Shown in pieces: positions 18,017 to 27,119 of a DNA stretch of 64,000 bases. The notes under the pieces are model-generated. The model was not told the origin of the DNA. It searched no databases and worked only from the letters and a program-made list of their open reading frames with translations. Origin of the DNA: DATBAX01 sp963723765. GTDB lineage: Bacteria; Acidobacteriota; Terriglobia; Terriglobales; Acidobacteriaceae. The number at the start of each line of letters is the position of its first letter. The stretch's first letter is position 1. The DNA is taken from NCBI GenBank assembly GCA_963723765.1, contig CAVRSD010000001.1:62001-126000 (forward strand), written 5' to 3'. The position numbers and the translations under genes were made by a program.

Positions 18017-18194
18017 ATTTTCCTGCGGACAAGCATTATGACACGCACTCGCAATTGCTCCGGCATCGCACAATTGGCCCATTTTCCGAAGCACACGACA
18101 CGGAAATAGCGGCTTTTGCTGTATTTTTAGGTTCCAAATCGAGAAAAACCGCATAGAATGCGGCTAAAACGCTTCTTTTCCACAGGAGCAGAGG

Positions 18195-18202
18195 TATAAG
18201 AT
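18195..18202 (+). promoter_or_regulatory. Possible -10 element TATAAGAT of the HU gene
   Basis: TATAAGAT lies 48 bp before the HU start codon. No good -35 box stands 16-18 bp upstream, so this is a weak call made mainly from position. Confidence 0.3.
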
Positions 18203-18249
18203 AGCTCCCATCGCAGGAAAATTCAGCAGTACATTCAAGAGGAGGATTC

Positions 18250-18546
18250 ATGGCATCAGGTTTGACCAAGACTCAGCTCGTCCGTCATCTGGCGGAAAAA
18301 TTGGAATTGAACAACAAGACCGCAGCCGCATTTCTGGAGCACCTGGCTGATACGGCCATCAAGGAAACCAAGAAGAACGGCGTATTCGTCGTTCCCGGCA
18401 TCGGCCGCCTGGTGAAGGCGCACCGCAAAGCCCGCGTGGGACGCAATCCGCAGACCGGTGAGCCCATTCAGATCAAGGCCAAGACCGTCGTGAAGTTCCG
18501 CGTGGCCAAGGCTGCGAAGGATGCCATCGCGCCCAAGAAGCCGTAA
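18250..18546 (+). CDS. HU/IHF-family DNA-bending protein
   Basis: A 98-residue histone-like protein. The start ATG is preceded by AGAGGAGGATTC, an excellent ribosome-binding site, fitting a highly expressed gene. Features are LTKTQLVRHLAEKLELN, FVVPGIGRLVKAHRKARVGRNPQTGEPI (here the DNA-binding arm, GRNPQTGEPIQI) and a basic C-terminus (AAKDAIAPKKP). HU proteins bend and compact DNA as dimers. It is monocistronic: a clear hairpin terminator follows within 25 bp, and the previous gene is on the other strand. Slightly longer than E. coli HU, as is common in this phylum. Confidence 0.95.
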   Translation: MASGLTKTQLVRHLAEKLELNNKTAAAFLEHLADTAIKETKKNGVFVVPGIGRLVKAHRKARVGRNPQTGEPIQIKAKTVVKFRVAKAAKDAIAPKKP

Positions 18547-18569
18547 TTGTTTTTTGAATTTTGAAAAAA

Positions 18570-18600
18570 AAGGCCGGCTTGATTGCCGGCCTTTTATTTT
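18570..18600 (+). terminator. Rho-independent terminator of the HU gene
   Basis: Stem AAGGCCGGC 18570-18578, loop TTGATT, stem GCCGGCCTT 18585-18593, followed by TTATTTT. Perfect 9-bp pairing with a T-rich tail, right after the HU stop. Confidence 0.9.
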
Positions 18601-18608
18601 GGTCCCAT

Positions 18609-18759
18609 GTGGCGCGGGCGCCCTCGCCCGTGTGACGGCGTCAATTGAATCAGCTGGTAAGGGCAAACTCCATGCCGCTAGCAGCGGTGGCTGGTTCGAA
18701 AACTCTCACTTCTGAAAAGTTCTCCAGACCGTCAAGCGGGCAAGAGTGCCCGCTCTACA
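18609..18759. repeat. Inverted pair of palindromic elements, TGTGGCGCGGGC...GCCCG type
   Basis: Left copy 18609-18633 (TGTGGCGCGGGCGCCCTC then GCCCGTG) and right copy 18735-18759 (AGCGGGCAAGAGTGCCCGC then TCTACA). Each copy is itself a palindrome around the GCCC/GGGC core, and the right copy is the reverse complement of the left in consensus. The same element occurs at 28953-29070. They lie between the HU gene and the convergent amidohydrolase. Confidence 0.75.
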
Positions 18760-20065
18760 ACTTCCCATACTCATTCTTCACCACCGCTCCACCCTTCATC
18801 ACAAACTTCACATGCTCCAGCGCCGTCACATCCTGCAGCGGATCACTATCCACGGCAATCATGTCGGCCCATGCGCCCGTCTCCAACGCACCAACTTTCC
18901 CTGACCATCCCAGCAAATCCGCCGCATTGATGGTCGCCGCCTGAATCGATTGCAACGGAGAGAGCCCCAGCTTCACCATCACGGCAAACTCATGAGCATT
19001 CAAACCATGGGGATAAACGGCGGCATCCGTGCCGAAAGCCACTTTCACTCCACTGGCAAAAGCATGCGCGATGTTCTTGCGCGCCGCCGGCATCACTTCT
19101 CTGCCTTTTGCCAGCATCGGTGGAGGAACATGCAGCGACTCCGCATTGGCCAGAAACCAATCGCCGAGATAAAGAGTCGGCACCAGATACGTACCATTCT
19201 TCTTCATCTCCGCAATGCCCGCATCGTCGATGTAAGAGCCGTGCTCGATCGAATCCACTCCGGCTTCGGATGCCCACAAAATCCCCTGGGCGCCATGTGC
19301 GTGGGCTGCAACCTTGCGTCCCAGGCGATGCGCATCGGCCACAATGGCTTTCATTTCCTCCAGCGTGTACTGCGACGCCTGCGGATTGTCGCCAATGGAA
19401 AGCACGCCGCCGGTGGCGCAAATCTTGATCAGGTCCGCGCCATACTTGATGGTCTCGCGCACCTTGTGCTGCACCGCCGCGATGCCGTCCGCGACTCCTT
19501 CGGCGCTGTGCTGATACTCGTAGGCCAGCATGTTGTCATCACAATGTCCGCCGGTGATGCCTAGTGGCGGCCCACTCACCAGCATGCGCGGCCCTGGGAC
19601 ATCGCCGGCATTGATCGCATCCCGCAGAGCCACATCGGTATAGCCACTCGCGCCGACGTTGCGGACGGTCGTGAATCCGGCCAGCAGCGTAATCCGGGCA
19701 TTCTTGGCGCCGGTTAATGCCTCGCGCGGAACGCTGATCGCCAGGCTTTCATAGCCAACATCTTTGGGATCGCCGGTCAAATGGGTATGAGCGTCGATCA
19801 ACCCTGGCAGAACGGTCGCATTGGGAAGATCGATGATTTGGTCAGTCGCTGAAGCTGCTACTTCTCCAACGGGACCAACACTCACGATCTTGCCTCCCTC
19901 AATAACAATCACCTGCCCGGAGAGCGTCTTCCCGCTTTTCACATCCAGCAGGTGGCCGGCTTTCACGATTGTTCGCTGCGAAGGCTGTGCGGCGTTCTGC
20001 GCCGCCGCCGAAGAGAGCAGTAGAGCGAAAACTGAAATCAATAATTGCGTCGCAACTCTTTTCAT
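18755..20065 (-). CDS. Secreted metal-dependent amidohydrolase (imidazolonepropionase-like)
   Basis: 436 residues with a signal peptide (QLLISVFALLLSSAAAQ). Amidohydrolase-superfamily marks are the metal-binding HxH in GLIDAHTHLTG, the histidine in KVAAHAHGAQG, the second in DSIEHGSYID, and the catalytic aspartate in VAFGTDAAVYPHG. It belongs to the Xaa-Pro dipeptidase/carnosinase-like branch often found as exported enzymes in acidobacteria. The natural substrate (a peptide or amide) is not evident. Last gene of a three-gene minus-strand run with the paralogue at 20103-21458 (37 bp upstream) and RidA. AGAGGAAT precedes the start. Confidence 0.9.
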   Translation of the reverse strand: MKRVATQLLISVFALLLSSAAAQNAAQPSQRTIVKAGHLLDVKSGKTLSGQVIVIEGGKIVSVGPVGEVAASATDQIIDLPNATVLPGLIDAHTHLTGDPKDVGYESLAISVPREALTGAKNARITLLAGFTTVRNVGASGYTDVALRDAINAGDVPGPRMLVSGPPLGITGGHCDDNMLAYEYQHSAEGVADGIAAVQHKVRETIKYGADLIKICATGGVLSIGDNPQASQYTLEEMKAIVADAHRLGRKVAAHAHGAQGILWASEAGVDSIEHGSYIDDAGIAEMKKNGTYLVPTLYLGDWFLANAESLHVPPPMLAKGREVMPAARKNIAHAFASGVKVAFGTDAAVYPHGLNAHEFAVMVKLGLSPLQSIQAATINAADLLGWSGKVGALETGAWADMIAVDSDPLQDVTALEHVKFVMKGGAVVKNEYGKL

Positions 20066-20102
20066 TCAATTCCTCTGGATTTATATTTTTGTCGCAAAAC
20101 TC

Positions 20103-21458
20103 TTATTTCTTCTTGCGCGCTGGTTTTTCCGGCGGCGGCGCAACTTCTTTGACGTCGTTCTTGAACACGTTGCCGTTCTTCATCACAAACTGGACGCTAC
20201 CAAGCGCTTTGATGTCATTCAGTGGATCGTCACTTACAGCGACAATGTCCGCGAACGCTCCCGGTGTCACCGCGCCGATTTGTCCGTCCATATCGAGCAT
20301 GGTCGCTGCTCGCGAAGTTGCGCTCTTGATCGCGTCCATCGGTGACATGCCGAGTTTCACCATGAGCGGGAATTCCTGCGCGATTGGTTCAGTCCACGGC
20401 ATGCCACCCATGTCGGTTCCAAACACGATTTTCACTCCCGCCTTCAGTGCCTTCTGGAAGGAAACCGCATGCAGGGAGGCGCGCTTGCGGTCTCGCTCTC
20501 CTTCCGGGGTTTCTGCCGGGGACCAGTCGGTGTAGTAAATCGCCAGGGTCGGGACATACCAGGTTCCCTGCTTCAACATCTGCGCGATATCTTCGTCGGT
20601 TAGGTCAAGCCCATGTTCAATGGAATCGCAGCCTCCATCGAGCGCGCGGCGCAGCCCGATCCCACCATAAGCATGGCACGCGACTTTTCTTCCCCAGCCA
20701 TGAGTCTCGTCCACAATCGCCTTTATTTCTTCGAGCGTGAGCGTGGGCTGCGAAACCAGTTCGCCGTTCTTGCCGATCCACGACCGGAACGTCATGTACA
20801 CCTTGATCCAATCCGCGCCGTTGCTGAGTTGTTCGCGCGCCGCCTTGCGCGCCTCGACCGGCCCGTCAATAAGTTGTGCGCCCTTGGGCATATCCAACTC
20901 GGGAGCGTAGCCGGTCAGCGAATAACCGCCCGTCGTCGAAATCGCGCGTGTCACGACAAACAGCCGCGGGCCGGGAATATAGCCGCCTTCAATCGCCATC
21001 TTGATGCCAACATCGCCGTATCCCGCACCTTCGGTTTCGAGATCGCGCAGCGTGGTGAATCCCTGCTCCAGCGCTCGGTGCACAGCGACCGTCGCCCGTG
21101 CCGCGCGCAGCGAGAGAGGATATTTCAGAATATTGGCGTCGTAGCCGCCCTGCGCAGGATCTTCTCCCTGCAGAAAAATATGGGTGTGGGAATCGATGAG
21201 GCCAGGCAGCACCGTGGCCTTGGAAAGATCAATGACCGTCGTGCCTGCGGGAATTTTCGCACTCGCATCCGAGACGCTTTCAATGCGATTGCCGCGCACC
21301 ACAATGACTACGTTGTGGCGGGCCGTATCGGACTTGCCGTCAATCAACGTTCCTGCGCGAATTACTGTAACGGGCGGCGCGGGAGTTGGGGTTTGCTGCG
21401 CCGAAGCAGTGAAGCTGGCAGCCAAAAAGAGAATTGCAATCCAGTGCAAGAATCTCAT
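20103..21458 (-). CDS. Secreted metal-dependent amidohydrolase, paralogue of the downstream gene
   Basis: 451 residues, signal peptide at the N-terminus (LHWIAILFLAASFTASA). The same superfamily motifs appear as GLIDSHTHIF, KVACHAYGGIG, DSIEHGLDLT and VFGTDMGGMPWTEP. An unusual feature is a lysine/proline-rich tail (PPPEKPARKKK). It clearly arose by duplication with the 18755-20065 gene, but sequence identity is moderate, so substrate ranges may differ. AGGAG sits 8-9 nt before ATG. It lies between RidA (33 bp upstream) and the paralogue (37 bp downstream), indicating an operon for uptake-independent breakdown of small peptides or amides; that reading is inference. Confidence 0.9.
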   Translation of the reverse strand: MRFLHWIAILFLAASFTASAQQTPTPAPPVTVIRAGTLIDGKSDTARHNVVIVVRGNRIESVSDASAKIPAGTTVIDLSKATVLPGLIDSHTHIFLQGEDPAQGGYDANILKYPLSLRAARATVAVHRALEQGFTTLRDLETEGAGYGDVGIKMAIEGGYIPGPRLFVVTRAISTTGGYSLTGYAPELDMPKGAQLIDGPVEARKAAREQLSNGADWIKVYMTFRSWIGKNGELVSQPTLTLEEIKAIVDETHGWGRKVACHAYGGIGLRRALDGGCDSIEHGLDLTDEDIAQMLKQGTWYVPTLAIYYTDWSPAETPEGERDRKRASLHAVSFQKALKAGVKIVFGTDMGGMPWTEPIAQEFPLMVKLGMSPMDAIKSATSRAATMLDMDGQIGAVTPGAFADIVAVSDDPLNDIKALGSVQFVMKNGNVFKNDVKEVAPPPEKPARKKK

Positions 21459-21491
21459 TTCAACACTCTCCTGAGAGTGCCAGAGATTCTA

Positions 21492-21905
21492 CTACCGACC
21501 GCCTGCGATCACCGCATCGGCTTCGATTTCCACCAGAATTTCTGGAGAAATCAATGCCTTCACTTCGACCATGCTGGTGGCCGGACGAATGTCGCGAAAG
21601 AATTCACCATGTGCTTTGCCGACTTTCTCCCATTCCGCGATATTGATCACATACATGCGCGTACGCACCACGTCTTTCATGCCGGCCCCGGCTTTTTGTA
21701 AGGCGGATTCAATGTTCTTCAACGTCTGCACTGCCTGGGCATACACATCACCGATTCCGACGATCTTGCCATCGGACCCGGTCGCGGTCGTCCCAGATAC
21801 ATGCACATAGTCGCCAATCTTCACTGCGCGCGAGTAGCCAACAATGGGCTCCCATGTTGTTCCGCTGGAAATATTCTGCCGCGCCATGCTTTGCTCCGCC
21901 ATCAT
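21492..21905 (-). CDS. RidA/YjgF/YER057c/UK114-family protein (enamine/imine deaminase-like)
   Basis: 137 residues with the family fold and signatures VGYSRAVKIGDYVHVSGT, QAVQTLKNIESALQKAGAG and MVEVKAL, and the conserved arginine in VVRTRMYV. RidA proteins hydrolyse reactive enamines and imines released by PLP enzymes; several subfamilies exist and this one is not assigned. It is the first gene of the amidohydrolase operon and is preceded by GGAGGA, with two consecutive ATGs. The genomic link suggests it clears imine products, but there is no direct evidence. No signal peptide, so it is cytosolic while the enzymes downstream are exported. Confidence 0.9.
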   Translation of the reverse strand: MMAEQSMARQNISSGTTWEPIVGYSRAVKIGDYVHVSGTTATGSDGKIVGIGDVYAQAVQTLKNIESALQKAGAGMKDVVRTRMYVINIAEWEKVGKAHGEFFRDIRPATSMVEVKALISPEILVEIEADAVIAGGR

Positions 21906-22187
21906 TCCTCCACAAAACCAACATCTATACGATTCCTGACATGTCGTCTCAGAAACACTTTTATCTTGTAATCATCGTAATCAAATTTTTCGTTAGCAGT
22001 CGCCGCACGACTCTGCCAGCGAAAATCCCCGAGAAACCTTCGTTTTTCGCCGGGGTTCTCACTAAGCGCACGGTCGTGCCATGCCGGGGCACGGAAGTCA
22101 CTTGTGTTCCTGGACAGGCTGCGATATGTAATCAGCAAGGCTTGGTGGAATCCTGCTCCAGGTGCGGGTTTCCCGGAGGTGAGTAAA

Positions 22188-22739
22188 ATGATTCCGGAGT
22201 CACATCCGCTGCAACAGCTCTTCAAAGAACTGGTCGCGCGGCACTACGCCGAGCAGATTGGCATCCGCGATCCGCAGATCGTTGGCTACGTCGCACATCT
22301 TCTGGCCGACTTTATCGAAGTCGACCAGATGTACAAGATCCGCAACGCCACCGGAAAGCCGCTGACCGACGTCGGTGAAATGCTGGTCGAGTCCGACCCG
22401 GTGTACGGCCCCGCGCCTTCTTTCGATCGCGAGCGCCAGGTCCGCAAACACATCGGCGACTACACGCTGTTCTTCGCCGGGATGTTCCCCGAAAGCATCA
22501 ATCACTTCCGCCTGCGCCGTCAGCGGGTCGAAAATTTCGTGGAATGGGTAAAAGCCGGCAAGGAAAGTTACTACATCGTCTCCAAATTTGAGCACTTCGA
22601 ATACACCAAGGTTGCTCCGTTATTCGCCAGGCTCTCGAACAATTTCGAGCAGTGCGTTTATGGTCTGAACATGGTGAAGAACGATTTGCTGGAAATGCAG
22701 CACCCGATCATGCGCCGCGCCAATGACATTCTGATGTAG
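22188..22739 (+). CDS. Conserved protein of unknown function
   Basis: 183 residues from ATG 22188, chosen because GGAGG lies 9 nt upstream (22174-22179) and homologous-looking sequence starts there; a longer frame begins at 22104. The protein is soluble and mainly helical with an aromatic and charged core (LFKELVARHYAEQIG, GYVAHLLADFIEVDQM, FDRERQVRKHIGDYTLFFAGMF) and ends in QHPIMRRANDILM. I recognise no domain. It is divergent from the RidA operon and convergent with rsmD, 20 bp apart. The composition is clearly that of a real gene; the function is unknown. Confidence 0.8.
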   Translation: MIPESHPLQQLFKELVARHYAEQIGIRDPQIVGYVAHLLADFIEVDQMYKIRNATGKPLTDVGEMLVESDPVYGPAPSFDRERQVRKHIGDYTLFFAGMFPESINHFRLRRQRVENFVEWVKAGKESYYIVSKFEHFEYTKVAPLFARLSNNFEQCVYGLNMVKNDLLEMQHPIMRRANDILM

Positions 22740-22759
22740 GTGGATATCAAAAGCGTCTC

Positions 22760-23326
22760 CTACTGCCGCCGATAAAAGCTCAACGCCGCATCTCCCTGTT
22801 CCAGCTTCCGATAACGCCGCAGTGCTCCAACCTCTTCTCCCGGATCAAATCGCTTTTCGTGTTCTGCAATGATCACACTCTCCACTTTCACCAGACTCGA
22901 TTTCGAAAGCGCTCCCAAGGTAGCCTCGTACGCCGCCGATAAGCGATAAGGCGGATCGAGAAACACGAAGTCTGCCATCACTCCTTGTTTCTCTAATCCG
23001 GGAAGCGCACGAACCGCATCCTGCCGCAAAACCTGAAAACCAGTTTCCACGCCCAGCTTCTCGAGATTTAGCCGCACCAGTTCCGCCGCCCGCGGCGACG
23101 ATTCCACGAAGTACACCATCCTCGCTCCGCGGCTCAGCGCTTCAATTCCCACCGCTCCGGTGCCGGCGAACAAGTCGAGCCAGACCGTGCCTGCAAGTGC
23201 CTCCGGATTCCCCGCAGTCAGCACATTGAAAAGCGTCTCCCGCAGGCGGTCAGCGGTAGGACGAAGATCCAGCCCATGCAGCGACTGCAAAGGACGGCTC
23301 CGGTATTTTCCTGCGATCACCCGCAT
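22760..23326 (-). CDS. rsmD: 16S rRNA (guanine966-N2)-methyltransferase
   Basis: 188 residues from ATG 23326; upstream sequence in the same frame to 23572 lacks the conserved start. Signatures are the N-terminal MRVIAGKYRSRPL, RPTADRLRETLFN, the S-adenosylmethionine loop LDLFAGTGAVGIEALSRGA and the catalytic DPPY in FVFLDPPYRLSA. It methylates G966 of 16S rRNA in the assembled 30S subunit. It is divergent from the M50 protease gene across 140 bp. Confidence 0.94.
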   Translation of the reverse strand: MRVIAGKYRSRPLQSLHGLDLRPTADRLRETLFNVLTAGNPEALAGTVWLDLFAGTGAVGIEALSRGARMVYFVESSPRAAELVRLNLEKLGVETGFQVLRQDAVRALPGLEKQGVMADFVFLDPPYRLSAAYEATLGALSKSSLVKVESVIIAEHEKRFDPGEEVGALRRYRKLEQGDAALSFYRRQ

Positions 23327-23466
23327 ACACGCTCTCGCCCGGTGGTCCCCAATCCCCGCTCCGGCCGGTGTTAGCCCCTTCGATTGCCCCAATCCGCCGA
23401 TCCTCCGTACGCTCAAGCCCCTAACTATATAGAATGGTCTTAGCGGAAGAATAGGCGAAGTTCCTG

Positions 23467-24612
23467 ATGAGAAACTGGTCCATCCCGGCGGGACGAATAT
23501 TCGGAATCGAACTCCGCATTCACCTGACTTTTGTTTTCCTGCTTTTCTTCGTAGTACTGACCGAATCGGCATCGCACAGCAATGTCAGCGCGGCCCGCAG
23601 CGTGGGACTGGTCGCCATCATTTTCGGATGCGTCGCATTGCACGAATTGGGTCACGCCCTGGTCGGCCAGCATGCCGGCATTCCCATCAAAGCCGTGGTC
23701 CTGCTGCCCATTGGTGGAATTACGCTGCTCGATGAAACCCAGCAGACGATCGAGTCTGGCGCGCAAACCTGGAAGCGGGACATCCGCATCGCGTTGGCCG
23801 GCCCGCTGGTCAACCTGCTCGTTGCGGCCGTAGCAGCAGGTATTTTGCTGGAGGTCGCTCCTCAGGTCCAGCTTTGGGCGCATCCTTACGTCTATTCGGG
23901 GAACCTGCCGCGCAGCCTGGTGTGGGCCAACGTTTGGCTGGCCGCATTCAACCTGTTGCCTGCCTATCCCATGGACGGCGGCCGCATCCTGCGCGCTCTG
24001 TTCAGCCGACAAATGGATCCGGTGCGAGCCACGCGACGCGCCGTCTCGATTGGCAACAGTCTCGCCACCGTACTTATCCTGGCCGGAATGTTGCAATACA
24101 TGCAGTGGAACAATCCGGATGGCGCCTGGCTCTCCATGATCGGATTCTTTCTCCTGATTGCCGCGCAACTGGAAGAACGTTCCGTGGTCTTTCAATCGGT
24201 ATTGGAAACAGTGCGTCTCGAAGATGTGATGCTCACCGACTTCGCCACGCTCTCTCCCGCCGACACGCTGGAGGATGCCCTGGAAAAAGCCGTGCACTCG
24301 CTACAGGACGATTTCCCGGTCATCCGCGGCAGTGACATGGTGGGTGTGATTTCCAAACAGAAGATCCTGCAAGCCCTGCGCGCCGAAGGCAATGGCTACG
24401 TGCAGGCCGTCATGAACCGCATTTTCGAAGTTGCCCAGAAAAAGGAATCGCTGGCGTCCGCGTTCCGCAAACTCACCGCCCGCAACTTGAGCATCATTCC
24501 CGTGGTGGAAGATCAGAGGCTGGTAGGTATCGTCACCCTGCAAAACCTTATGCACTCGATGGCCTTGCTGGCCGAGAGCCGCAAGCTCCGCAAACAAGCG
24601 CTGAACTCCTGA
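23467..24612 (+). CDS. Site-2-type zinc metalloprotease (M50) with C-terminal CBS pair
   Basis: 381 residues. Membrane segments near residues 14-32, 45-65, 110-130, 160-180 and 195-215 surround the HELGH zinc motif (about residue 61) and the second zinc ligand in NLLPAYPMDGGR. The last 130 residues form two CBS motifs (DVMLTDFATLSP, IVTLQNLMHS) that may sense nucleotides. SpoIVFB/Rip-like proteases cut transmembrane regulatory proteins inside the membrane. No substrate candidate lies next to it. Starts 140 bp from divergent rsmD; no overlap with neighbours. The next gene is convergent. Confidence 0.92.
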   Translation: MRNWSIPAGRIFGIELRIHLTFVFLLFFVVLTESASHSNVSAARSVGLVAIIFGCVALHELGHALVGQHAGIPIKAVVLLPIGGITLLDETQQTIESGAQTWKRDIRIALAGPLVNLLVAAVAAGILLEVAPQVQLWAHPYVYSGNLPRSLVWANVWLAAFNLLPAYPMDGGRILRALFSRQMDPVRATRRAVSIGNSLATVLILAGMLQYMQWNNPDGAWLSMIGFFLLIAAQLEERSVVFQSVLETVRLEDVMLTDFATLSPADTLEDALEKAVHSLQDDFPVIRGSDMVGVISKQKILQALRAEGNGYVQAVMNRIFEVAQKKESLASAFRKLTARNLSIIPVVEDQRLVGIVTLQNLMHSMALLAESRKLRKQALNS

Positions 24613-24665
24613 CTTCCGGTTTTCTCAGCGTGCTCGGCGACCTCTGCGGTGCAAGCTTTTCTGCC

Positions 24666-25262
24666 CTAGAACTTGAACACAATCCCAATCGACGGTTCCG
24701 CCATATGCCCCGTACCTCCGACAAATAAAGAAGGGTTCTGGAAATCCGGCGTTTTATAAATGAGCCCGCGGTACTGCAGACGCACCGCAATGTGCGATCG
24801 CACGCGATAGTCCACTCCCGCCCCGTACAAAAACACCATCTGGGTTTGTTTGACCGAGGCCACCGGCTCCTGAAGAGTATCGATGTAGGTATTTCCAGGA
24901 ACAAAACTCAGAGCGCCCGCTCCGCCCAGAAGGAAGGGTTCAAATTTCCCGATCTGAATTGGATTGTAAACGTAGGCTGCGCTGAGTTCGGTCACTTTCG
25001 ATTGAATGCGGGTGATGTGCGCCCCCAGCGTATAAAGCTGCGAGTCATGGGTGACGCCGTAATTCGCTACCAGGGAATGCTTGGGATTGAACCGGAATCG
25101 AAACGTAGCCAGCGCCGCTCCGGAATTGGTCGAATCGAGAATGATCCCATGTCCCGAGGTCTGCTTGCCGAATACGCCAGCCCCATTGATGCTGGCATCG
25201 AAATGCCCATCCCCTTGCGCAAATCCCGCAGCGGCGAACAAAAGCACCGCCGCAATTGCCAT
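24666..25262 (-). CDS. Small outer-membrane beta-barrel protein
   Basis: 198 residues with a short signal peptide (AIAAVLLFAAAGFAQG). The mature part alternates hydrophobic and polar residues in strands (ATFRFRFNPKHSLVANYG, SAAYVYNPIQIGKFEPFL, YRVRSHIAVRLQYRG) and ends with an aromatic residue (IGIVFKF), the usual signal for barrel insertion, so an eight-stranded OmpA/OmpW-like barrel is likely. AGCAGGG precedes ATG. It is convergent with the M50 protease and followed by a hairpin region on the far side. Ligand or role not evident. Confidence 0.8.
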   Translation of the reverse strand: MAIAAVLLFAAAGFAQGDGHFDASINGAGVFGKQTSGHGIILDSTNSGAALATFRFRFNPKHSLVANYGVTHDSQLYTLGAHITRIQSKVTELSAAYVYNPIQIGKFEPFLLGGAGALSFVPGNTYIDTLQEPVASVKQTQMVFLYGAGVDYRVRSHIAVRLQYRGLIYKTPDFQNPSLFVGGTGHMAEPSIGIVFKF

Positions 25263-25348
25263 CCCTGCTCTTTAAACATTCAGGTGTCCTCTCAAGTTTC
25301 TGCTGAAACTCTTCCATCTTAGATGCAGGATTTCGCTCGACTTCTCGC

Positions 25349-25403
25349 CGCTGATTTCACTGATCAACATAAAAAGAAATCCGCGAAGATCAGTGAAAAT
25401 CCG
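25349..25403. repeat. Inverted repeat CGCTGATTTCACTGATC / GATCAGTGAAAATCCG
   Basis: Left arm 25349-25366 (CGCTGATTTCACTGATCA) and right arm 25388-25403 (GATCAGTGAAAATCCG), 21 bp apart, in the 150-bp gap between the barrel gene start and the serA end. The arms match at GATCAGTGAAAATC with one gap. It resembles the dispersed repeat type seen elsewhere in the gaps, and its palindrome may also form a hairpin behind serA (minus strand). Confidence 0.65.
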
Positions 25404-25413
25404 TCGCCAGCTC

Positions 25414-27016
25414 TTAAAACAACTGGATCGCTTTCGCCTGTGCCACCGCCGGCACTTTTCTCAACTCCACCAGCACGGACTCGGGCACGGCGGAATCCAC
25501 ATGCACCACCGCAATCGCTTCCCGGGGAGCGCCTGCTTTCCCCTCGGCCGCCCGGCGTCCCAAAGCGAAATTGGCGATGTTGATGCCGTGTTGCCCCAGA
25601 ATCGTTCCTATTTTCCCGATGACCCCCGGCACATCCTCATTGCGCAGATAAACCAGGTTCTGCTCCAGCGGCGCTTCGATATCGATGCCATCCACGTGCA
25701 GCAATCGCGGCTCTTCTTCGCGCAACACCGCGCCCTTGACCACATGCTCGTTGGCCTTGGCTTTAACGGCGATCGAAAGTACGCTGCCCGCGCCGCCTTT
25801 GGAGCCTTTGGGCTTGCGCGCCTCATGGATCTGCAAACCCCGCGACGCCGCAATCGTTCCCGCATTCACCAGGTTCGCTTTTTCCTCCAGCGACTCGTTC
25901 AGAATCCCTTTGATGGCGGCATTACGAATCAATTCCGTTTTCCATTCGGCGATGTGCCCGCTGTAGCTAAGGGAAATTTCCTCCAGCGTGCCTTCACTCA
26001 CTTGCGCCAAAAATGCGCCCAGGCGTTCCGCCAGAACAATGTAAGGCGTCAGTTCCAGATACTCGTCCTGTGATACCGACGGCACATTCACCGCGTTCTG
26101 AATGACGCCATGCTTCAGATACTCTTTCACCTGCATCGCAATCTGCTGTCCCACGGCTTCCTGTGCTTCATTCGTGGAACCCGCAATGTGCGGCGTCAGA
26201 ATGACGCTTTCCAACGCAGGTAAACGGCGAGTCTTTCAACGGCTCTTTCACGAAAACATCCAGCGCCGCCGCCGCCACATGCCCCGACTTCAAGGCTTCC
26301 GCCAGTTCCGTTTCATTCACCAGTTCGCCGCGCGCGCAGTTCACCAGCCGTACGCCTTTTTTCATCTTCTTGAGCGATTCGGCGTTGATCATGCCCGTAG
26401 TCTGCGGCGTGAGGCCAACATGGAGCGTCAGGTAATCTGCAACCGCATAAATTTCGTCCACGGTCGCGAGCCGAATTCCCTGTTCCTTTGCCACCGCTGC
26501 GGAAACAAACGGATCGTGCCCCACCACTTCCATGCCAAACACTTTCGCGCGCTTGGCGACTTCCATGCCGATTTTTCCCAGGCCCACGATACCCAAGGTT
26601 TTCCCGCGCAGTTCCGATCCTTGCAGCGTTTTCTTGTCCCACTTGCCGGCGTGCATGGTTTCATTGGCGCGGCAGATAAAGCGCGCCATGGCCAGCATCA
26701 CTCCCAAAGTGTGTTCCGCCACGGCCACCGCGTTCCCGCCCGGCGTGTTCATCACCGCGATGCCCTTGCGGGTAGCTGCTTCCAGCTCAATATTGTCCAC
26801 GCCCACGCCGGCGCGCCCGATCACTCGCAGTTTGGGAGCGTGTTCCAGCAACGCGGCATTCACTTGCACCGCCGAGCGCACAATCAACGCATCCGCCGTC
26901 TGCAGGTGCTCGTTAAGTTTCCCGTCCAACTGCTCCGGCGTGACGATGGTCCAGTTAGGCTCGCGCAATAAATCGATTGCGGAAGCTGACATTTTTTCGG
27001 CCACAACAATTTTCAT
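25414..27016 (-). CDS. serA: D-3-phosphoglycerate dehydrogenase (one-base frameshift)
   Basis: First enzyme of serine synthesis, oxidising 3-phosphoglycerate with NAD. The N-terminal half (from ATG 27016) has the catalytic arginine in IVRSAVQVN, the dinucleotide fold in LGIVGLGKIG and CARGELVNE; the remainder continues the substrate domain (LTPHIAGSTNEA), the ASB domain and a C-terminal ACT domain (YLRNEDVPGVIGKIG) for serine feedback. A single extra base at 26218 (ACC T GCG) splits the reading frame; removing it yields 533 residues, the classic long SerA length. The probable phosphoserine aminotransferase gene lies just upstream on the same strand, 103 bp away. Confidence 0.93.
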
Positions 27017-27119
27017 GATGAATCAGTCCTTGTGTTCGTGCTCGCTCTGTAAATTGAATCCAGCTGGCGCGGGAACCAGCTGGACAAAAGAAGGGACAAC
27101 CTTAAACCAGATCGCTGAA

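Noticed and set aside
20613..21701. 362-codon plus-strand frame
   Set aside because: Antisense to the amidohydrolase and RidA genes, which have clear motifs.
23440..24297. 285-codon minus-strand frame
   Set aside because: Antisense to the M50 protease with the HELGH motif.
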